Assembly (NCBI GenBank): GCA_004796375.1
Contig: QZLA01000302.1
Coordinates: 1 to 47,677, forward strand
Length of the DNA: 47,677 nucleotides
From: Desulfobacteraceae bacterium
GTDB lineage: Bacteria; Desulfobacterota; Desulfobacteria; Desulfobacterales; Desulfobacteraceae
Direction of reading: 5' to 3'
A program made the position numbers and the translations under genes. Position 1 is the stretch's first letter; every line of letters begins with the position of its first letter. This document shows, piece by piece, positions 32,583-41,940 of this stretch. The notes beneath the pieces were generated by a model. It did no database searches. It had not been told where the DNA came from and saw only the letters and a list, made by a program, of their open reading frames with translations.

Positions 32583-33934
32583 AGAGATTTATTATCAAAA
32601 CCCTGGGCTGCAAGGTCAACCAATATGAGTCTGACGGAATTGCAACCCAGCTGGGAAAACATGGATATCACAAAGTTGACAAGGGATCTTTAGCAGACCT
32701 CTGTATCATCAACACCTGCAGCGTGACGGCAAAGGCATCCATGCAGTCACGCCAGGCGATCCGGAAGCTGATTCGGGATAACCCCGAAGCAAAGATCATC
32801 GTTACCGGTTGCCACTCCCAGACCGAGCCAGAGCAGATTCGATCCATTGAAGGTGTTCATCACGTGATCGGGAACCCCGATAAAACAAGGATCGCTCATC
32901 AGATTACCACCAACTGCTTTAAGGAACTCTATCCATCCCAGGATGAGTCCGACGCTGTCTTATCCATATGTGAAACTGATGGATATCAATCCTTTGAGCC
33001 TGCTGTCTTCGGAGACATGACACGGGCCTACCTGAAAATACAGGACGGCTGCGATGCATTCTGCACCTATTGTATTGTGCCCTATGCCAGGGGTAAAAGC
33101 ACCTCAATGCCGGAAAGTGAGGTGATGACCCACCTGCACACCCTGAATAATTCCGGGTTTAAGGAGGTGATCCTTACCGGTATTCATACCGGCCTTTACG
33201 GCCTGGATCTCAAGCCTGGATCTTCAATTACCGCCCTTTTGAAACAAATCATCGACAATCAGCCCGTAGACCGGGTCCGGTTAAGCTCTATCGAGCCCAA
33301 AGAGATCACCGATGAATTGATCCGTTTGATGGCCGATCATTCAATGATCTGCAACCATTTGCACATTCCACTGCAAAGCGGTGACGCCGGTGTGCTCGAA
33401 GCCATGGGCAGGCCATACGATCCTGCGTTTTTCAAGAAAATTATTGGTAAAATTCATGAAACCATCCCTGGTGTATGTATTGGCATAGACGTGATGGTAG
33501 GATTCCCATCCGAAGATGAGCCGGCGTTCCAAAACACCTTTGAACTCATCAAAACCCTGCCCCTGTCCTATCTTCATGTTTTCCCCTACTCCCCGCGCAA
33601 GGGGACCCGGGCATATGAAATGAAAAACCAATCGACCCATCAGACCATTCAGGACAGGTGTCAGGTTTTACGGGATTTGGGAGCCTTGAAGAAAAGGGAT
33701 TTTTTAGAGACCCAAATGGGAAAACCACTCAATGGATTGATTCAGCATAAAGCCGATGTAAAAACGGGCCGCTTGATTGCCATTACAGATAACTACATCT
33801 CGGTTATCCTGGATCAACCGGACAAGAACCGGCTCGAACAACAGGAACAGCTTAAAGGCAGCATCGTAACAGTGACCCCGAATCAAGTAAACATGAACCT
33901 TCAGGTCTTTGGCACCACTGAAGAAACACAATAA
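32579..33934 (+). CDS. mtaB: tRNA t6A37 methylthiotransferase MtaB
   Basis: A radical SAM methylthiotransferase that converts t6A37 to ms2t6A37 in tRNAs reading ANN codons. The protein has 451 residues. The N-terminal UPF0004 domain has its three cluster cysteines in LGCKVNQYES, INTCSVTAKA and VTGCHSQ. The radical SAM motif is CDAFCTYC, with IQDGCDAFCTYCIVPYARG typical of MtaB rather than RimO or MiaB. A TRAM-like C-terminal segment is present. It overlaps mnmA by four bases, which places two tRNA sulfur-modification enzymes in one operon. Confidence 0.92.
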   Translation: MKRFIIKTLGCKVNQYESDGIATQLGKHGYHKVDKGSLADLCIINTCSVTAKASMQSRQAIRKLIRDNPEAKIIVTGCHSQTEPEQIRSIEGVHHVIGNPDKTRIAHQITTNCFKELYPSQDESDAVLSICETDGYQSFEPAVFGDMTRAYLKIQDGCDAFCTYCIVPYARGKSTSMPESEVMTHLHTLNNSGFKEVILTGIHTGLYGLDLKPGSSITALLKQIIDNQPVDRVRLSSIEPKEITDELIRLMADHSMICNHLHIPLQSGDAGVLEAMGRPYDPAFFKKIIGKIHETIPGVCIGIDVMVGFPSEDEPAFQNTFELIKTLPLSYLHVFPYSPRKGTRAYEMKNQSTHQTIQDRCQVLRDLGALKKRDFLETQMGKPLNGLIQHKADVKTGRLIAITDNYISVILDQPDKNRLEQQEQLKGSIVTVTPNQVNMNLQVFGTTEETQ

Positions 33935-33948
33935 AGGAGATATCGATT

Positions 33949-35013
33949 ATGAACAACGTATACCAGGCACTTGCCAAACATCTCGATACCCAGACCCCGG
34001 GTGGATACCCCGCGACTGACAGCGGTGTTGAGATCAGGATTTTAAAACGGTTGTTCACCCCTGAACAGGCGGATCTTTGCGCACAGCTGGTCATGATGCC
34101 CGAAACCGCGCAGAGTATTGCCGACCGTACCGGCAGGGATATCAATATTATCGCTCCCATGCTCAAGGAGATGGCTAAAAAGGGATTGATTGTTCAAGTG
34201 ACAAGACCTGGTTCGGAAACCTTCATGCTGCTCAGCTTTGTGGTCGGGATATGGGAGTACCAGGTCAACTCACTGACCAAAGAACTGATTGAAGATTTCA
34301 ATGAATATATTCCCCACCTGATCAAGGAGCAGTTTGAGCAGGACACCAAACAGATGCGTGTGGTTCCGGTATCCAAATCTATCCACACGGATATGAACGT
34401 CATGGATTATGAGCAGGCCGAGGAATTGATCAGGGGTGAATCCAAAATCATTGTGGCGCCCTGCATCTGCAGGCAGGAGCACACTATCATGGGCAAAGGG
34501 TGTGACAAGCCTGTGGAGGCCTGCCTGGTTTTTGGCGGCGGCGCATACATCTATGAGAGCAGGAACATCGGGCGGGAAATCACCCCTGATGAGGCGATCC
34601 AAATCCTTCACAATGGTATTGACAAGGGATTGGTGATTCAGCCCTCCAATTCCAAGCGGCCCATCAATATGTGCCTGTGCTGCGACTGCTGCTGCCAGAT
34701 CCTGAAGAACCTTAAGGAGTATGACGCACCCGGAAAAATCGTGAATTCAAATTTTTATGCGCGCATTGAGCCGGAAAACTGTACGGCCTGTGAAGCATGT
34801 GTCGACATATGCCCCATGGACGCTGTTTCATTGGATGACGCCCATACGGCAGTTGTTGAGGAAAAACGGTGTATCGGCTGCGGATTATGTTTTACACGGT
34901 GTGATTTTGATGCAATTTCAGTCACGGCAAAGACAGAGGATGATCTGTGGGAACCACCTAAGAACATCGTTGAAACCTATATGAACATTGCAAAGGAAAA
35001 GGGCCTGTTCTAA
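33949..35013 (+). CDS. Winged-helix/ferredoxin protein, Desulfobacterota type
   Basis: 354 residues. An N-terminal winged-helix-like part (EIRILKRLFTPEQADLCAQL.. IADRTGRDINIIAPMLKEMAKKGLI) is followed by a mid-region with clustered cysteines (CICRQEHTIMGKGCDKPVEAC and MCLCCDCCCQIL). Two C-terminal [4Fe-4S] motifs complete it: CTACEACVDICP and CIGCGLCFTRC. This architecture is common in sulfate reducers and other anaerobes. Its function is not established, and redox-sensing or an electron-transfer role is possible. An AAAGGAGAT ribosome-binding site precedes the ATG. It lies 14 bases behind mtaB and abuts the convergent J-domain gene. Confidence 0.8.
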   Translation: MNNVYQALAKHLDTQTPGGYPATDSGVEIRILKRLFTPEQADLCAQLVMMPETAQSIADRTGRDINIIAPMLKEMAKKGLIVQVTRPGSETFMLLSFVVGIWEYQVNSLTKELIEDFNEYIPHLIKEQFEQDTKQMRVVPVSKSIHTDMNVMDYEQAEELIRGESKIIVAPCICRQEHTIMGKGCDKPVEACLVFGGGAYIYESRNIGREITPDEAIQILHNGIDKGLVIQPSNSKRPINMCLCCDCCCQILKNLKEYDAPGKIVNSNFYARIEPENCTACEACVDICPMDAVSLDDAHTAVVEEKRCIGCGLCFTRCDFDAISVTAKTEDDLWEPPKNIVETYMNIAKEKGLF

Positions 35014-35014
35014 C

Positions 35015-35779
35015 TCAGATCCCCCGCTCCTTTTTTACAGCGTCATAGGCTTCCTGGATCTCCTTGAACCGGTCATTGGCGAATTTGACAAACTCCTCAG
35101 GAAGCCCTTTTGACTGAATCTTATCGGGATGATACTCTGAAACCAGTTTCCGGTATTGTTTCTTGATCGTTTCATTACTATCGGTTTCACTGCATTTCAG
35201 AACCGCGTAATATTTATTGACCGGGCTGATATACTTGGATTTCAGCCGTTCATAACTGTGATCGGAAACATGAAATATCCGGGTAGCAGACTTGAGCAGC
35301 TGCTCCTCTTCAGGTTTGATATATCCATCAGCCGCGGATACGCGGATCAGTATGTCCATCATCAGTTCAATAATGCGGGGCTGGCTGTGAAAAGCAGAAT
35401 AAAACTGGGAGGCAAACGCTTCAAAGGGTTCAGGTGAATGCACCGCCTGTCTGAATATGTTCTGGGCGGTCTGGCAGGTCGCGGTATCCAGCTGGAGATC
35501 GTGTTTCATGAAATAATTAACCGTATCGATCTCATTTTCCGACACCCGGCCGTCAATCTTGGATATTTTGGCCAGCATGGAAAATGCAGCAGTAAAAAAA
35601 ATGAGCTGTGATTCCTCATTGCTGGATAATCTGTCTTTTTGCAAAGGGGATGATGTCAGATAGGCCTGTTCATGTTTATCTACGAACGTGTGGCCGAAAG
35701 CAGCCCCTGCAATCGCCCCGATCGGTCCGCCAATGGCAAACCCGATGGTGCCGCCGATCATTTTACCTATCCAGCTCAT
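35015..35779 (-). CDS. DjlA-like TerB/J-domain co-chaperone
   Basis: 254 residues. A glycine-rich N-terminus (MIGGTIGFAIGGPIGAIAGAAFG) probably inserts in or packs at the membrane. A TerB-like helical domain (about 50-170) follows, and a C-terminal J-domain with the HPD motif (EYHPDKIQSKG). The layout matches DjlA, a membrane-linked DnaK partner, though the N-terminus is glycine-zipper-like rather than a single clear helix. AAGGA lies seven bases before the ATG. A candidate promoter is at 35838-35866. Confidence 0.85.
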   Translation of the reverse strand: MSWIGKMIGGTIGFAIGGPIGAIAGAAFGHTFVDKHEQAYLTSSPLQKDRLSSNEESQLIFFTAAFSMLAKISKIDGRVSENEIDTVNYFMKHDLQLDTATCQTAQNIFRQAVHSPEPFEAFASQFYSAFHSQPRIIELMMDILIRVSAADGYIKPEEEQLLKSATRIFHVSDHSYERLKSKYISPVNKYYAVLKCSETDSNETIKKQYRKLVSEYHPDKIQSKGLPEEFVKFANDRFKEIQEAYDAVKKERGI

Positions 35780-35816
35780 AAAACCGTCCTTTGCGCCTTA
35801 AAAGTGTTCTATTTCC

Positions 35817-35845
35817 TTGTATCATTGTTGAAGATTATATATAAA
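35817..35845 (+). promoter_or_regulatory. Candidate promoter of the small membrane protein and BON lipoprotein genes
   Basis: TTGTAT (35817-35822), 17-base spacer, TATAAA (35840-35845), about 50 bases before ATG 35895. It shares its -10 bases with the divergent DjlA-like promoter candidate. Confidence is moderate because the region is AT-rich. Confidence 0.35.
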
Positions 35846-35866
35846 CACAATTAAACATGGCGTCAA
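35838..35866 (-). promoter_or_regulatory. Candidate promoter of the DjlA-like gene
   Basis: On the minus strand, TTGACG (35866-35861), 17-base spacer, TATATA (35843-35838), about 60 bases before the ATG. Its -10 overlaps that of a divergent plus-strand candidate at 35817-35845, so the two promoters could compete for polymerase. Confidence 0.45.
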
Positions 35867-35894
35867 ATTCTTAACCAAATTATAATCGGCAGCT

Positions 35895-36161
35895 ATGCTT
35901 ATTAAAAAAATCATCGGTATTATTATCATCACGCTGAATCTGGCCGGTTTATGTTATCTTATCTACCTTGGATGCGTCTACTTTTTCAATACCAGATCAT
36001 CTTCAAAGGATGTTGCAGATGAGCCAGTCATCAGTCCTCCCGGAAAAAAGATCAAAAAGAAGGAGTACAAAGCCCAGAGGATTCTTGAAAAAGAGGATGA
36101 TCTGCTCAAAGATATGGATCTGTCAGATCTTGATGATATCGATCTTGAAGATTTCGATTAA
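35895..36161 (+). CDS. Small membrane protein with acidic tail
   Basis: An 88-residue protein of no family I know. One N-terminal membrane helix (about residues 5-30, IIGIIIITLNLAGLCYLIYLG) is followed by a charged Lys-rich part (KKIKKKEYKAQ) and an acidic tail with repeated Asp-Leu steps (DDLLKDMDLSDLDDIDLEDFD). It is probably anchored with a cytoplasmic tail. It is 12 bases upstream of the BON lipoprotein gene and likely co-transcribed. The tail may be a protein-docking segment. Confidence 0.65.
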   Translation: MLIKKIIGIIIITLNLAGLCYLIYLGCVYFFNTRSSSKDVADEPVISPPGKKIKKKEYKAQRILEKEDDLLKDMDLSDLDDIDLEDFD

Positions 36162-36173
36162 GGAGATCCTGTA

Positions 36174-36761
36174 ATGGATATAAAACCCCCATTCTATATG
36201 TTTTCTGTGTTGTGTATCGGCACCCTGTTTCTGCTGTCATCCTGCGCACCGGTTGTTGTTGGAACCGCTGCTGTCGGTGCTTACAAAGGGGCCACTGATG
36301 AACGGTCTACCGGCACCATGGTCGACGATTCCATCATCTCCACCAAGATTAAAACCGGGTTGATCAGTGAAGAGCAGGTCAAGGCAAGGCATATTGACGT
36401 GGACGTTATCGATGGCGTGGTGTACCTGATCGGTGTGATTGAATCAAACACGCAGAAACGTCTGGCTGAACAGATCGCTTCTCAGGTTGACGGTGTCAAA
36501 CGCGTGGAAAATCAACTGGTCATCGGTAAGACCAGCCCGGGTCAGGCGCTGGATGACATGATGCTGGCCAGCCGGATCAAGACGGAACTGTTTAAACGAA
36601 AAGAGATCAAAATCCTGAACATCGATGTGGATGTCCATAATTATGTGGTCACGGTATCCGGTATTACACAAACCGCAGAGGAAAAAGAGATCATTCTCAC
36701 CATCGCCCGGCAAAAAGCAGGCACCTCAAACGTGGTCGATAACCTGACAGTTAAAAACTAA
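36174..36761 (+). CDS. BON-domain lipoprotein (DolP/OsmY-like)
   Basis: 195 residues. The signal peptide ends in a lipobox LSSC (acylated Cys 24). Two BON domains follow (about residues 48-120 and 125-195), each with the SIISTKIKTGL or MLASRIKTELF opening. The layout matches E. coli DolP (YraP), an outer-membrane lipoprotein linked to envelope integrity. GGAGAT precedes the ATG. Its stop overlaps the stop of convergent dnaE by four bases. Its maturation would need the Lgt and LspA encoded in this window. Confidence 0.88.
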   Translation: MDIKPPFYMFSVLCIGTLFLLSSCAPVVVGTAAVGAYKGATDERSTGTMVDDSIISTKIKTGLISEEQVKARHIDVDVIDGVVYLIGVIESNTQKRLAEQIASQVDGVKRVENQLVIGKTSPGQALDDMMLASRIKTELFKRKEIKILNIDVDVHNYVVTVSGITQTAEEKEIILTIARQKAGTSNVVDNLTVKN

Positions 36762-39700
36762 CTACCGTTTTTCCGGCGCTCCCATTTTTTCTTCTTGGTT
36801 TTCTGGCGGGCCGGTGTGCACTGGGTATCCACACAATCATGCCCGGCCACTCCTTTCACTGCCTTTAAGAAACCGGGGTTGCACTCCACACGGTAATCAT
36901 CCGACAGTTTCACCAATACACTGGGATGATCATTGTTCCTGATGTTGAGATAGGTGACACATTCTCCCGGGTGCGCTTCAAATACGGATTTAAGTTCGTC
37001 CAGCAGTGTGTCGGATTCCTCGGTACAGGTGATGTGGATCGTACAGGAGCTGGTCCATTCCTCGGCAGCCTGATCAATGGGAACTATTTTTTCTGCCAGC
37101 AGCTTGACCACGTTTTCCTTTTTCTGCACCTCTGCCTCAAGGATCACAATGGCTTCACCGGCCAAAAGATCATGAGTGGTCACGTACAGGGACGGAAAAA
37201 CGACCACTTCGATACTGCCGTACATATCTTCAATGGCAGCAAAGGCCATCATATCCCCTTTTTTGGTTTTATGCAGTTTAAGGGGTTTGATACTTCCACC
37301 GATCCTGATAATTTTTCCATCACTTGATTCCAGGATGGTCATGGTATTGACATCGGAGTAGGTGGCGATCACCGATTCGTATTTGTTCAGCGGGTGGCCA
37401 GACATATAGAACCCCAGTGCTTCTTTTTCCATGGCCAGCAGCTCGGTATCATCCCACTCGGTGATAGAGGGCAGTTTGGGGATACTGGCCGGCAGGGTCG
37501 AGCCCACGTCTGAATCGGCAAACAGGTCAAGCTGGTTGTCTGCTTTTTCTCTTTGAATTCGTGAACCATGCTCCAATGCATCCTCAATCACTGCCATCAT
37601 CTGGCTGCGTGCTGCACCGGTTGAATCTAAAGCACCGCATTTAATCAACGCCTCCAGGACCTTTTTATTGACTTTGCCGAGATTCACCCGCTCACAAAAC
37701 TCGTAAATTGAGGTAAACGCTCCCTCTTCTTTCCGGGTCTCAATGATGGATTCGATGGCAGCCTCTCCAACACCTTTGACCGCTGCCAGGGCAAACCGTA
37801 TGGCACCTTCAGATACGGTGAATTTAACATCACTCTGATTGATATCCGGCGGAAGTACTTTGATATCATGGGCCTTGCATTCATCCATGTACTTGATAAC
37901 ACTGTCGGTACTGCTCATCTCACTGGTCATGAGTGCGGCAATGAATTCAAGGGTATAATTGGCCTTGAGGTAAGCCGTCTGATAGGCAATCAGGGCATAG
38001 GCAGCCGAATGGGATTTGTTGAACCCGTATCCCCCGAATTTTTCCATCAGGTCAAACACCTCTTTGGCCTTTTTCAAATCCAGGCTGTTTTCCTTGGCCC
38101 CTTTAAGAAAAAGATCGCGGTGTGCTTCCATCATCGAGGCGATCTTCTTTCCCATGGCCTTTCGAAGACCGTCGGCGTCAGCCATGGTATAATTGGCCAG
38201 CACGCCGGCAATTTTCATTACCTGCTCCTGGTACAGGATAACGCCATAGGTTTCCTTGAGGATATCCTCCAGCTGGGGAAACGGGTAGACTACCTCCTCC
38301 CTGCCGTGTTTACGTTCGACATAGGTGTCCGCCATGCCGCTGTCGAGAGGGCCGGGTCGATAGAGTGCCACCAGTGCGACAATATCGGAAAAAGAGGCCG
38401 GTTTGAGACGTGATATCAGGTCTTTCATACCCGAGCTTTCGAGCTGGAACACACCGGTAGTGTCGGCCTGCTGGAGCAGGTCAAATGTCTTTTGATCCTC
38501 GTAATCCAGATGTATCAGATCCGGACAGGGTTTGTTCTGCTGCTCGATGAGCTCCATACAGTTTTTGATGACGGTAAGGTTTCTCAACCCCAGGAAATCA
38601 AATTTAACCAGTCCGAGCTTTTCCACATAATTCATGTCGAACTGGGTGAGTGTTTCACCCTCTTTGCCTTTATATAAGGGCAGGTACTCAACCAGGGGTT
38701 TGTCGGAAATCACAACCCCGGCCGCATGGGTTGATGCATGCCTGGGCAGGCCCTCCAGCAGAAGAGAGGTTTCGAGCATGAGTGATTTCTCTTCTGTTTC
38801 TGCGCATTTTTCCTCGATCTGGGGAACATCCTTGATAGCGGCTTTTAGGTTCTTTGCCATATCAGGGATCATCTTGGCAATCTCATCCACCTCTGACAGG
38901 GGAACCCCGAGCGCACGGCCCACATCACGGATCACGGCTTTGGCCTTGAGTTTACCGAATGTGATGATCTGACAGACAAAATCTCCGCCGCCGTAACGGT
39001 CAATTACATATTTATAAACCTGATCGCGGCCTTCAATGCAGAAATCAACATCAATATCCGGCATGGAAATCCTGGACGGATTCAGAAACCTCTCAAAGAT
39101 CAACCCATGCTCAATGGGATCCAGTGCCGTAATGCCCATGGCATATGCGACCATGCTTCCGGCTGCCGACCCCCTGCCCGGCCCCACAGGAACACCGATA
39201 CTTTTTGAGTGGGCAATAAAATCGGCAACAATCAGGAAATATCCGGGAAACCCCATGTCAAGGATCACACCGATTTCATAATCCAGCCGTTCCTGATAAG
39301 CCTGTTCATCCACCCCAGGATTGATGTTCCTGATGGCGGCCATCCTTTGTTCAAACCCTTCATAGACCTGACGTTTGAAAATGTCATCTTCAGATTCATC
39401 ATCTTTGAGAGTATAGCGGGGGAAGTGATATGTTTTGTCATCAAACTCCACATCACACTGGTCAGCGATGTACATGGTGTTTTCAATGGCACCGGGGTAC
39501 TGGTCCAAAGACTGGACCATCTGCTCTCCCGATTTAAAAAAGAGCTGGTCTGATTCAAACTTGAACCGGTTCTGGTTGTAAAGGGTGTCACCGGTCTGGA
39601 TACACAGCAGGATCTCATGGGCTTTTTTATCACTCTGGGCCAGGTAGTGACAGTCGTTGGTGGCGACCATGGGGATGGAATGTTTTTGATGGAGTTCAAG

Positions 39701-40282
39701 AAGGCCCTGATTGACCTTTTCCTGAATCTTCATGCCATTTTCCTGGACCTCAAGAAAAAAATTTCCTTCGCCAAATGTGGAGAGATAAAAATCTGCAGCC
39801 TCTTTGGCACCATTCATATTATTGTTGATAATATGAGTGGGGACCTCTCCTTTCAAGCAGGCAGACAAAGCAATCAGCCCCTGGCTGTATTGGGTGAGCA
39901 GTTCTTTATCGACCCTTGGGCGGTAATAAAACCCTTTGAGTTGAGCAATGGAAACCAGTTTGCACAGATTGGCATACCCTTCACGGTCTTTGGCCAGAAG
40001 GACAAGGTGGGCAGCGCCCTTGTGATCCAGGGGGGTTTTGTGTTCAATGGTCCGGGGGGCGACATATACCTCACAACCGACAATCGGTTTTACAGAAGCC
40101 TTTTTGGCCTTTTCGACAAAAGGAGCAATCCCGAACATGGTGCCGTGATCCGTAATGGCCACGGCATCCATATTGAACGCATTACATTGCTCAAACAGGC
40201 TGTCCAGACGGATGGCGCCGTCAAGCAGTGAAAATTCGGTATGAAGGTGCAAATGGCAGAATGCCGGAGCTGAATCAGACAT
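36758..40282 (-). CDS. dnaE: DNA polymerase III alpha subunit
   Basis: The replicative polymerase subunit. It has 1174 residues, normal for DnaE1. It opens with the PHP domain (HLHLHTEFSLLDGA, AITDHGTMFG). The catalytic aspartates lie in MPDIDVDFC (near residue 407) and VKFDFLGLRN (near 560). ILYQEQVMKIA, a tandem HhH region and a C-terminal OB-fold (IRIGGSIKPLKLHKTKKGDMMAFAAIED) follow. It has no intron, intein or insertion. It begins 23 bases behind guaB on the same strand. Confidence 0.97.
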   Translation of the reverse strand: MSDSAPAFCHLHLHTEFSLLDGAIRLDSLFEQCNAFNMDAVAITDHGTMFGIAPFVEKAKKASVKPIVGCEVYVAPRTIEHKTPLDHKGAAHLVLLAKDREGYANLCKLVSIAQLKGFYYRPRVDKELLTQYSQGLIALSACLKGEVPTHIINNNMNGAKEAADFYLSTFGEGNFFLEVQENGMKIQEKVNQGLLELHQKHSIPMVATNDCHYLAQSDKKAHEILLCIQTGDTLYNQNRFKFESDQLFFKSGEQMVQSLDQYPGAIENTMYIADQCDVEFDDKTYHFPRYTLKDDESEDDIFKRQVYEGFEQRMAAIRNINPGVDEQAYQERLDYEIGVILDMGFPGYFLIVADFIAHSKSIGVPVGPGRGSAAGSMVAYAMGITALDPIEHGLIFERFLNPSRISMPDIDVDFCIEGRDQVYKYVIDRYGGGDFVCQIITFGKLKAKAVIRDVGRALGVPLSEVDEIAKMIPDMAKNLKAAIKDVPQIEEKCAETEEKSLMLETSLLLEGLPRHASTHAAGVVISDKPLVEYLPLYKGKEGETLTQFDMNYVEKLGLVKFDFLGLRNLTVIKNCMELIEQQNKPCPDLIHLDYEDQKTFDLLQQADTTGVFQLESSGMKDLISRLKPASFSDIVALVALYRPGPLDSGMADTYVERKHGREEVVYPFPQLEDILKETYGVILYQEQVMKIAGVLANYTMADADGLRKAMGKKIASMMEAHRDLFLKGAKENSLDLKKAKEVFDLMEKFGGYGFNKSHSAAYALIAYQTAYLKANYTLEFIAALMTSEMSSTDSVIKYMDECKAHDIKVLPPDINQSDVKFTVSEGAIRFALAAVKGVGEAAIESIIETRKEEGAFTSIYEFCERVNLGKVNKKVLEALIKCGALDSTGAARSQMMAVIEDALEHGSRIQREKADNQLDLFADSDVGSTLPASIPKLPSITEWDDTELLAMEKEALGFYMSGHPLNKYESVIATYSDVNTMTILESSDGKIIRIGGSIKPLKLHKTKKGDMMAFAAIEDMYGSIEVVVFPSLYVTTHDLLAGEAIVILEAEVQKKENVVKLLAEKIVPIDQAAEEWTSSCTIHITCTEESDTLLDELKSVFEAHPGECVTYLNIRNNDHPSVLVKLSDDYRVECNPGFLKAVKGVAGHDCVDTQCTPARQKTKKKKWERRKNGS

Positions 40283-40305
40283 AACGTATCAGAACCTGAA
40301 TGGGT

Positions 40306-41775
40306 TTATGAAGACTCAACCCGGTAATTCGGGGCTTCCTTGGTGATCACCACATCATGAACATGGCTTTCCTTGAGTCCGGCTGCGGTAATCCTTGTAA
40401 AGCGGGCTTTGTGTCTCAGTTCCTCAATGGAGGCCGCACCAAGGTAACCCATGCCGGCTTTAAGTCCGCCGATCATCTGGAGAATATTTTCACTCACCGT
40501 ACCCCGGTAGGGGATCCGTCCGACAATACCTTCGGGAACCAGGGTTTCCTCTTCACCCGTATCTTTCTGGTAGTAGCGGTCTGAACTGCCCTGTTTCATA
40601 GCTTCCACAGATCCCATCCCACGATAGGTCTTGTAACTCCTGCCCTGGTAGATAATCAGTTCTCCCGGGCTCTCCTGGGTACCGGCAAGCAGGCTGCCGA
40701 GCATGACACAATGGGCACCGGCTCCGATCGCTTTCGTGATATCACCGGAAAACTTAATCCCACCGTCTGCAATGATGGGGATACCAGTTTCATTCGAAAT
40801 CCGGGTACAGTTCTGGATAGCAGTCAATTGCGGAACACCGACACCGGCAACGATCCGTGTGGTACAAATGGATCCGGGTCCGATACCGATTTTTACGGCA
40901 TCAGATCCAGCTTCAATCAGCGCACGGGCACCCTCTTCCGTGGCCACGTTACCGGCAACCACCTGGGCATCGGGATAATCTGATTTAATCTTTCTGACCG
41001 CATCAATCACATTGTGGGAGTGTCCATGGGATGTATCAATGACGAGACAGTCCGCTCCGGCCTTTAACAGGGCATCGACCCGTTCCATCATGTCTGATCC
41101 CACACCAATGGCGGCACCTGCCCTCAATCGTCCCATGGAATCCTTGCAGGCGTTGGGATATTTTTTAATCTTCTCAATATCCTTGATGGTGATCAATCCC
41201 TTGAGTTTACCATTCTTATCCACCACCAGCAATTTTTCGATCCGGTGTTTGTGGAGCATGACCTTGGATTCCTCAAGGGTGCATTTTTCAGGAACAGTCA
41301 CCAGGTTTTCACTGGTCATCACCTCTTTGGTCTGTTTTTCAAGATTGGTTTCAAAACGAAGATCCCTGTTGGTTACAATTCCGACCAGTTTTTCTCCCTC
41401 GACCACGGGAATACCTGAAATTCGATAGGTGGACATGATTTTATGAACATCCTTGAGCGGGGCATCCGGATTGACCGTAATCGGGTCAACAATCATACCG
41501 CTTTCTGATTTTTTCACCCGGTCCACCTCCATGGCCTGGTCCTGGATGTCCATATTCCGGTGAATAAATCCCAATCCACCGGCCCTGGCCATGCTGATAG
41601 CGGTCAGGGCTTCGGTAACGGTATCCATGGCCGCACTGACAATCGGGATGTTGAGATTCAAATCTTTGGTCAGTTGTGTCTGGGTTTGACAATCATCAGG
41701 CAGGATTGCGGAATAATCAGGTACAAGCAGCACATCGTCAAATGACAGGCCGTCATTTGGTAATATATTGGACAT
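40306..41775 (-). CDS. guaB: IMP dehydrogenase
   Basis: Oxidises IMP to XMP, the committed step to GTP. The protein has 489 residues from ATG 41775, where the normal [19 protein letters not shown] begins. GGAGG lies six bases upstream. The longer open frame to 41868 lacks support. It has two CBS domains (about residues 95-200), the Cys loop [13 protein letters not shown], the NAD site (SHGHSHNV) and the mobile flap with [10 protein letters not shown]. It precedes dnaE with a 23-base gap. The usual partner guaA is not next to it. Confidence 0.97.
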   Translation of the reverse strand: MSNILPNDGLSFDDVLLVPDYSAILPDDCQTQTQLTKDLNLNIPIVSAAMDTVTEALTAISMARAGGLGFIHRNMDIQDQAMEVDRVKKSESGMIVDPITVNPDAPLKDVHKIMSTYRISGIPVVEGEKLVGIVTNRDLRFETNLEKQTKEVMTSENLVTVPEKCTLEESKVMLHKHRIEKLLVVDKNGKLKGLITIKDIEKIKKYPNACKDSMGRLRAGAAIGVGSDMMERVDALLKAGADCLVIDTSHGHSHNVIDAVRKIKSDYPDAQVVAGNVATEEGARALIEAGSDAVKIGIGPGSICTTRIVAGVGVPQLTAIQNCTRISNETGIPIIADGGIKFSGDITKAIGAGAHCVMLGSLLAGTQESPGELIIYQGRSYKTYRGMGSVEAMKQGSSDRYYQKDTGEEETLVPEGIVGRIPYRGTVSENILQMIGGLKAGMGYLGAASIEELRHKARFTRITAAGLKESHVHDVVITKEAPNYRVESS

Positions 41776-41920
41776 GGTAACCTCCGGATAGGAATGTTTA
41801 TAAAAGGCATTTAATAAAGCGGCGGCCGGGTTGGGCCACCGATTTGTAAAGGGCAGATTTATAAACAAGTATAGATATCAAAAACAGTCCAAAATGGCAA
41901 GATATAATCCTGTCAAATCG

Positions 41921-41940
41921 GGTGAAATAACTATATCACC
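41921..41940 (-). repeat. Inverted repeat at the end of the M15 peptidase gene
   Basis: GGTGAaAT and ATaTCACC form an eight-position stem with one mismatch and a four-base loop, overlapping the TAG stop of the peptidase gene. No T-run follows in the direction of transcription, so it is a weak candidate for transcript end protection rather than a terminator. Confidence 0.35.

Noticed and set aside
39617-40231. 204-residue open frame antisense to dnaE
   Set aside because: A shadow over the conserved PHP region of dnaE; no independent coding signal.
41776-41868. N-terminal extension of guaB
   Set aside because: ATG 41775 has a GGAGG at the right distance and gives the normal IMP dehydrogenase N-terminus.
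41776-41930. Promoter of guaB in the 155-base gap
   Set aside because: AT-rich with several TATACT- or TATAAA-like boxes, but none with a convincing -35 at 16-18 bases, so no single promoter was called.
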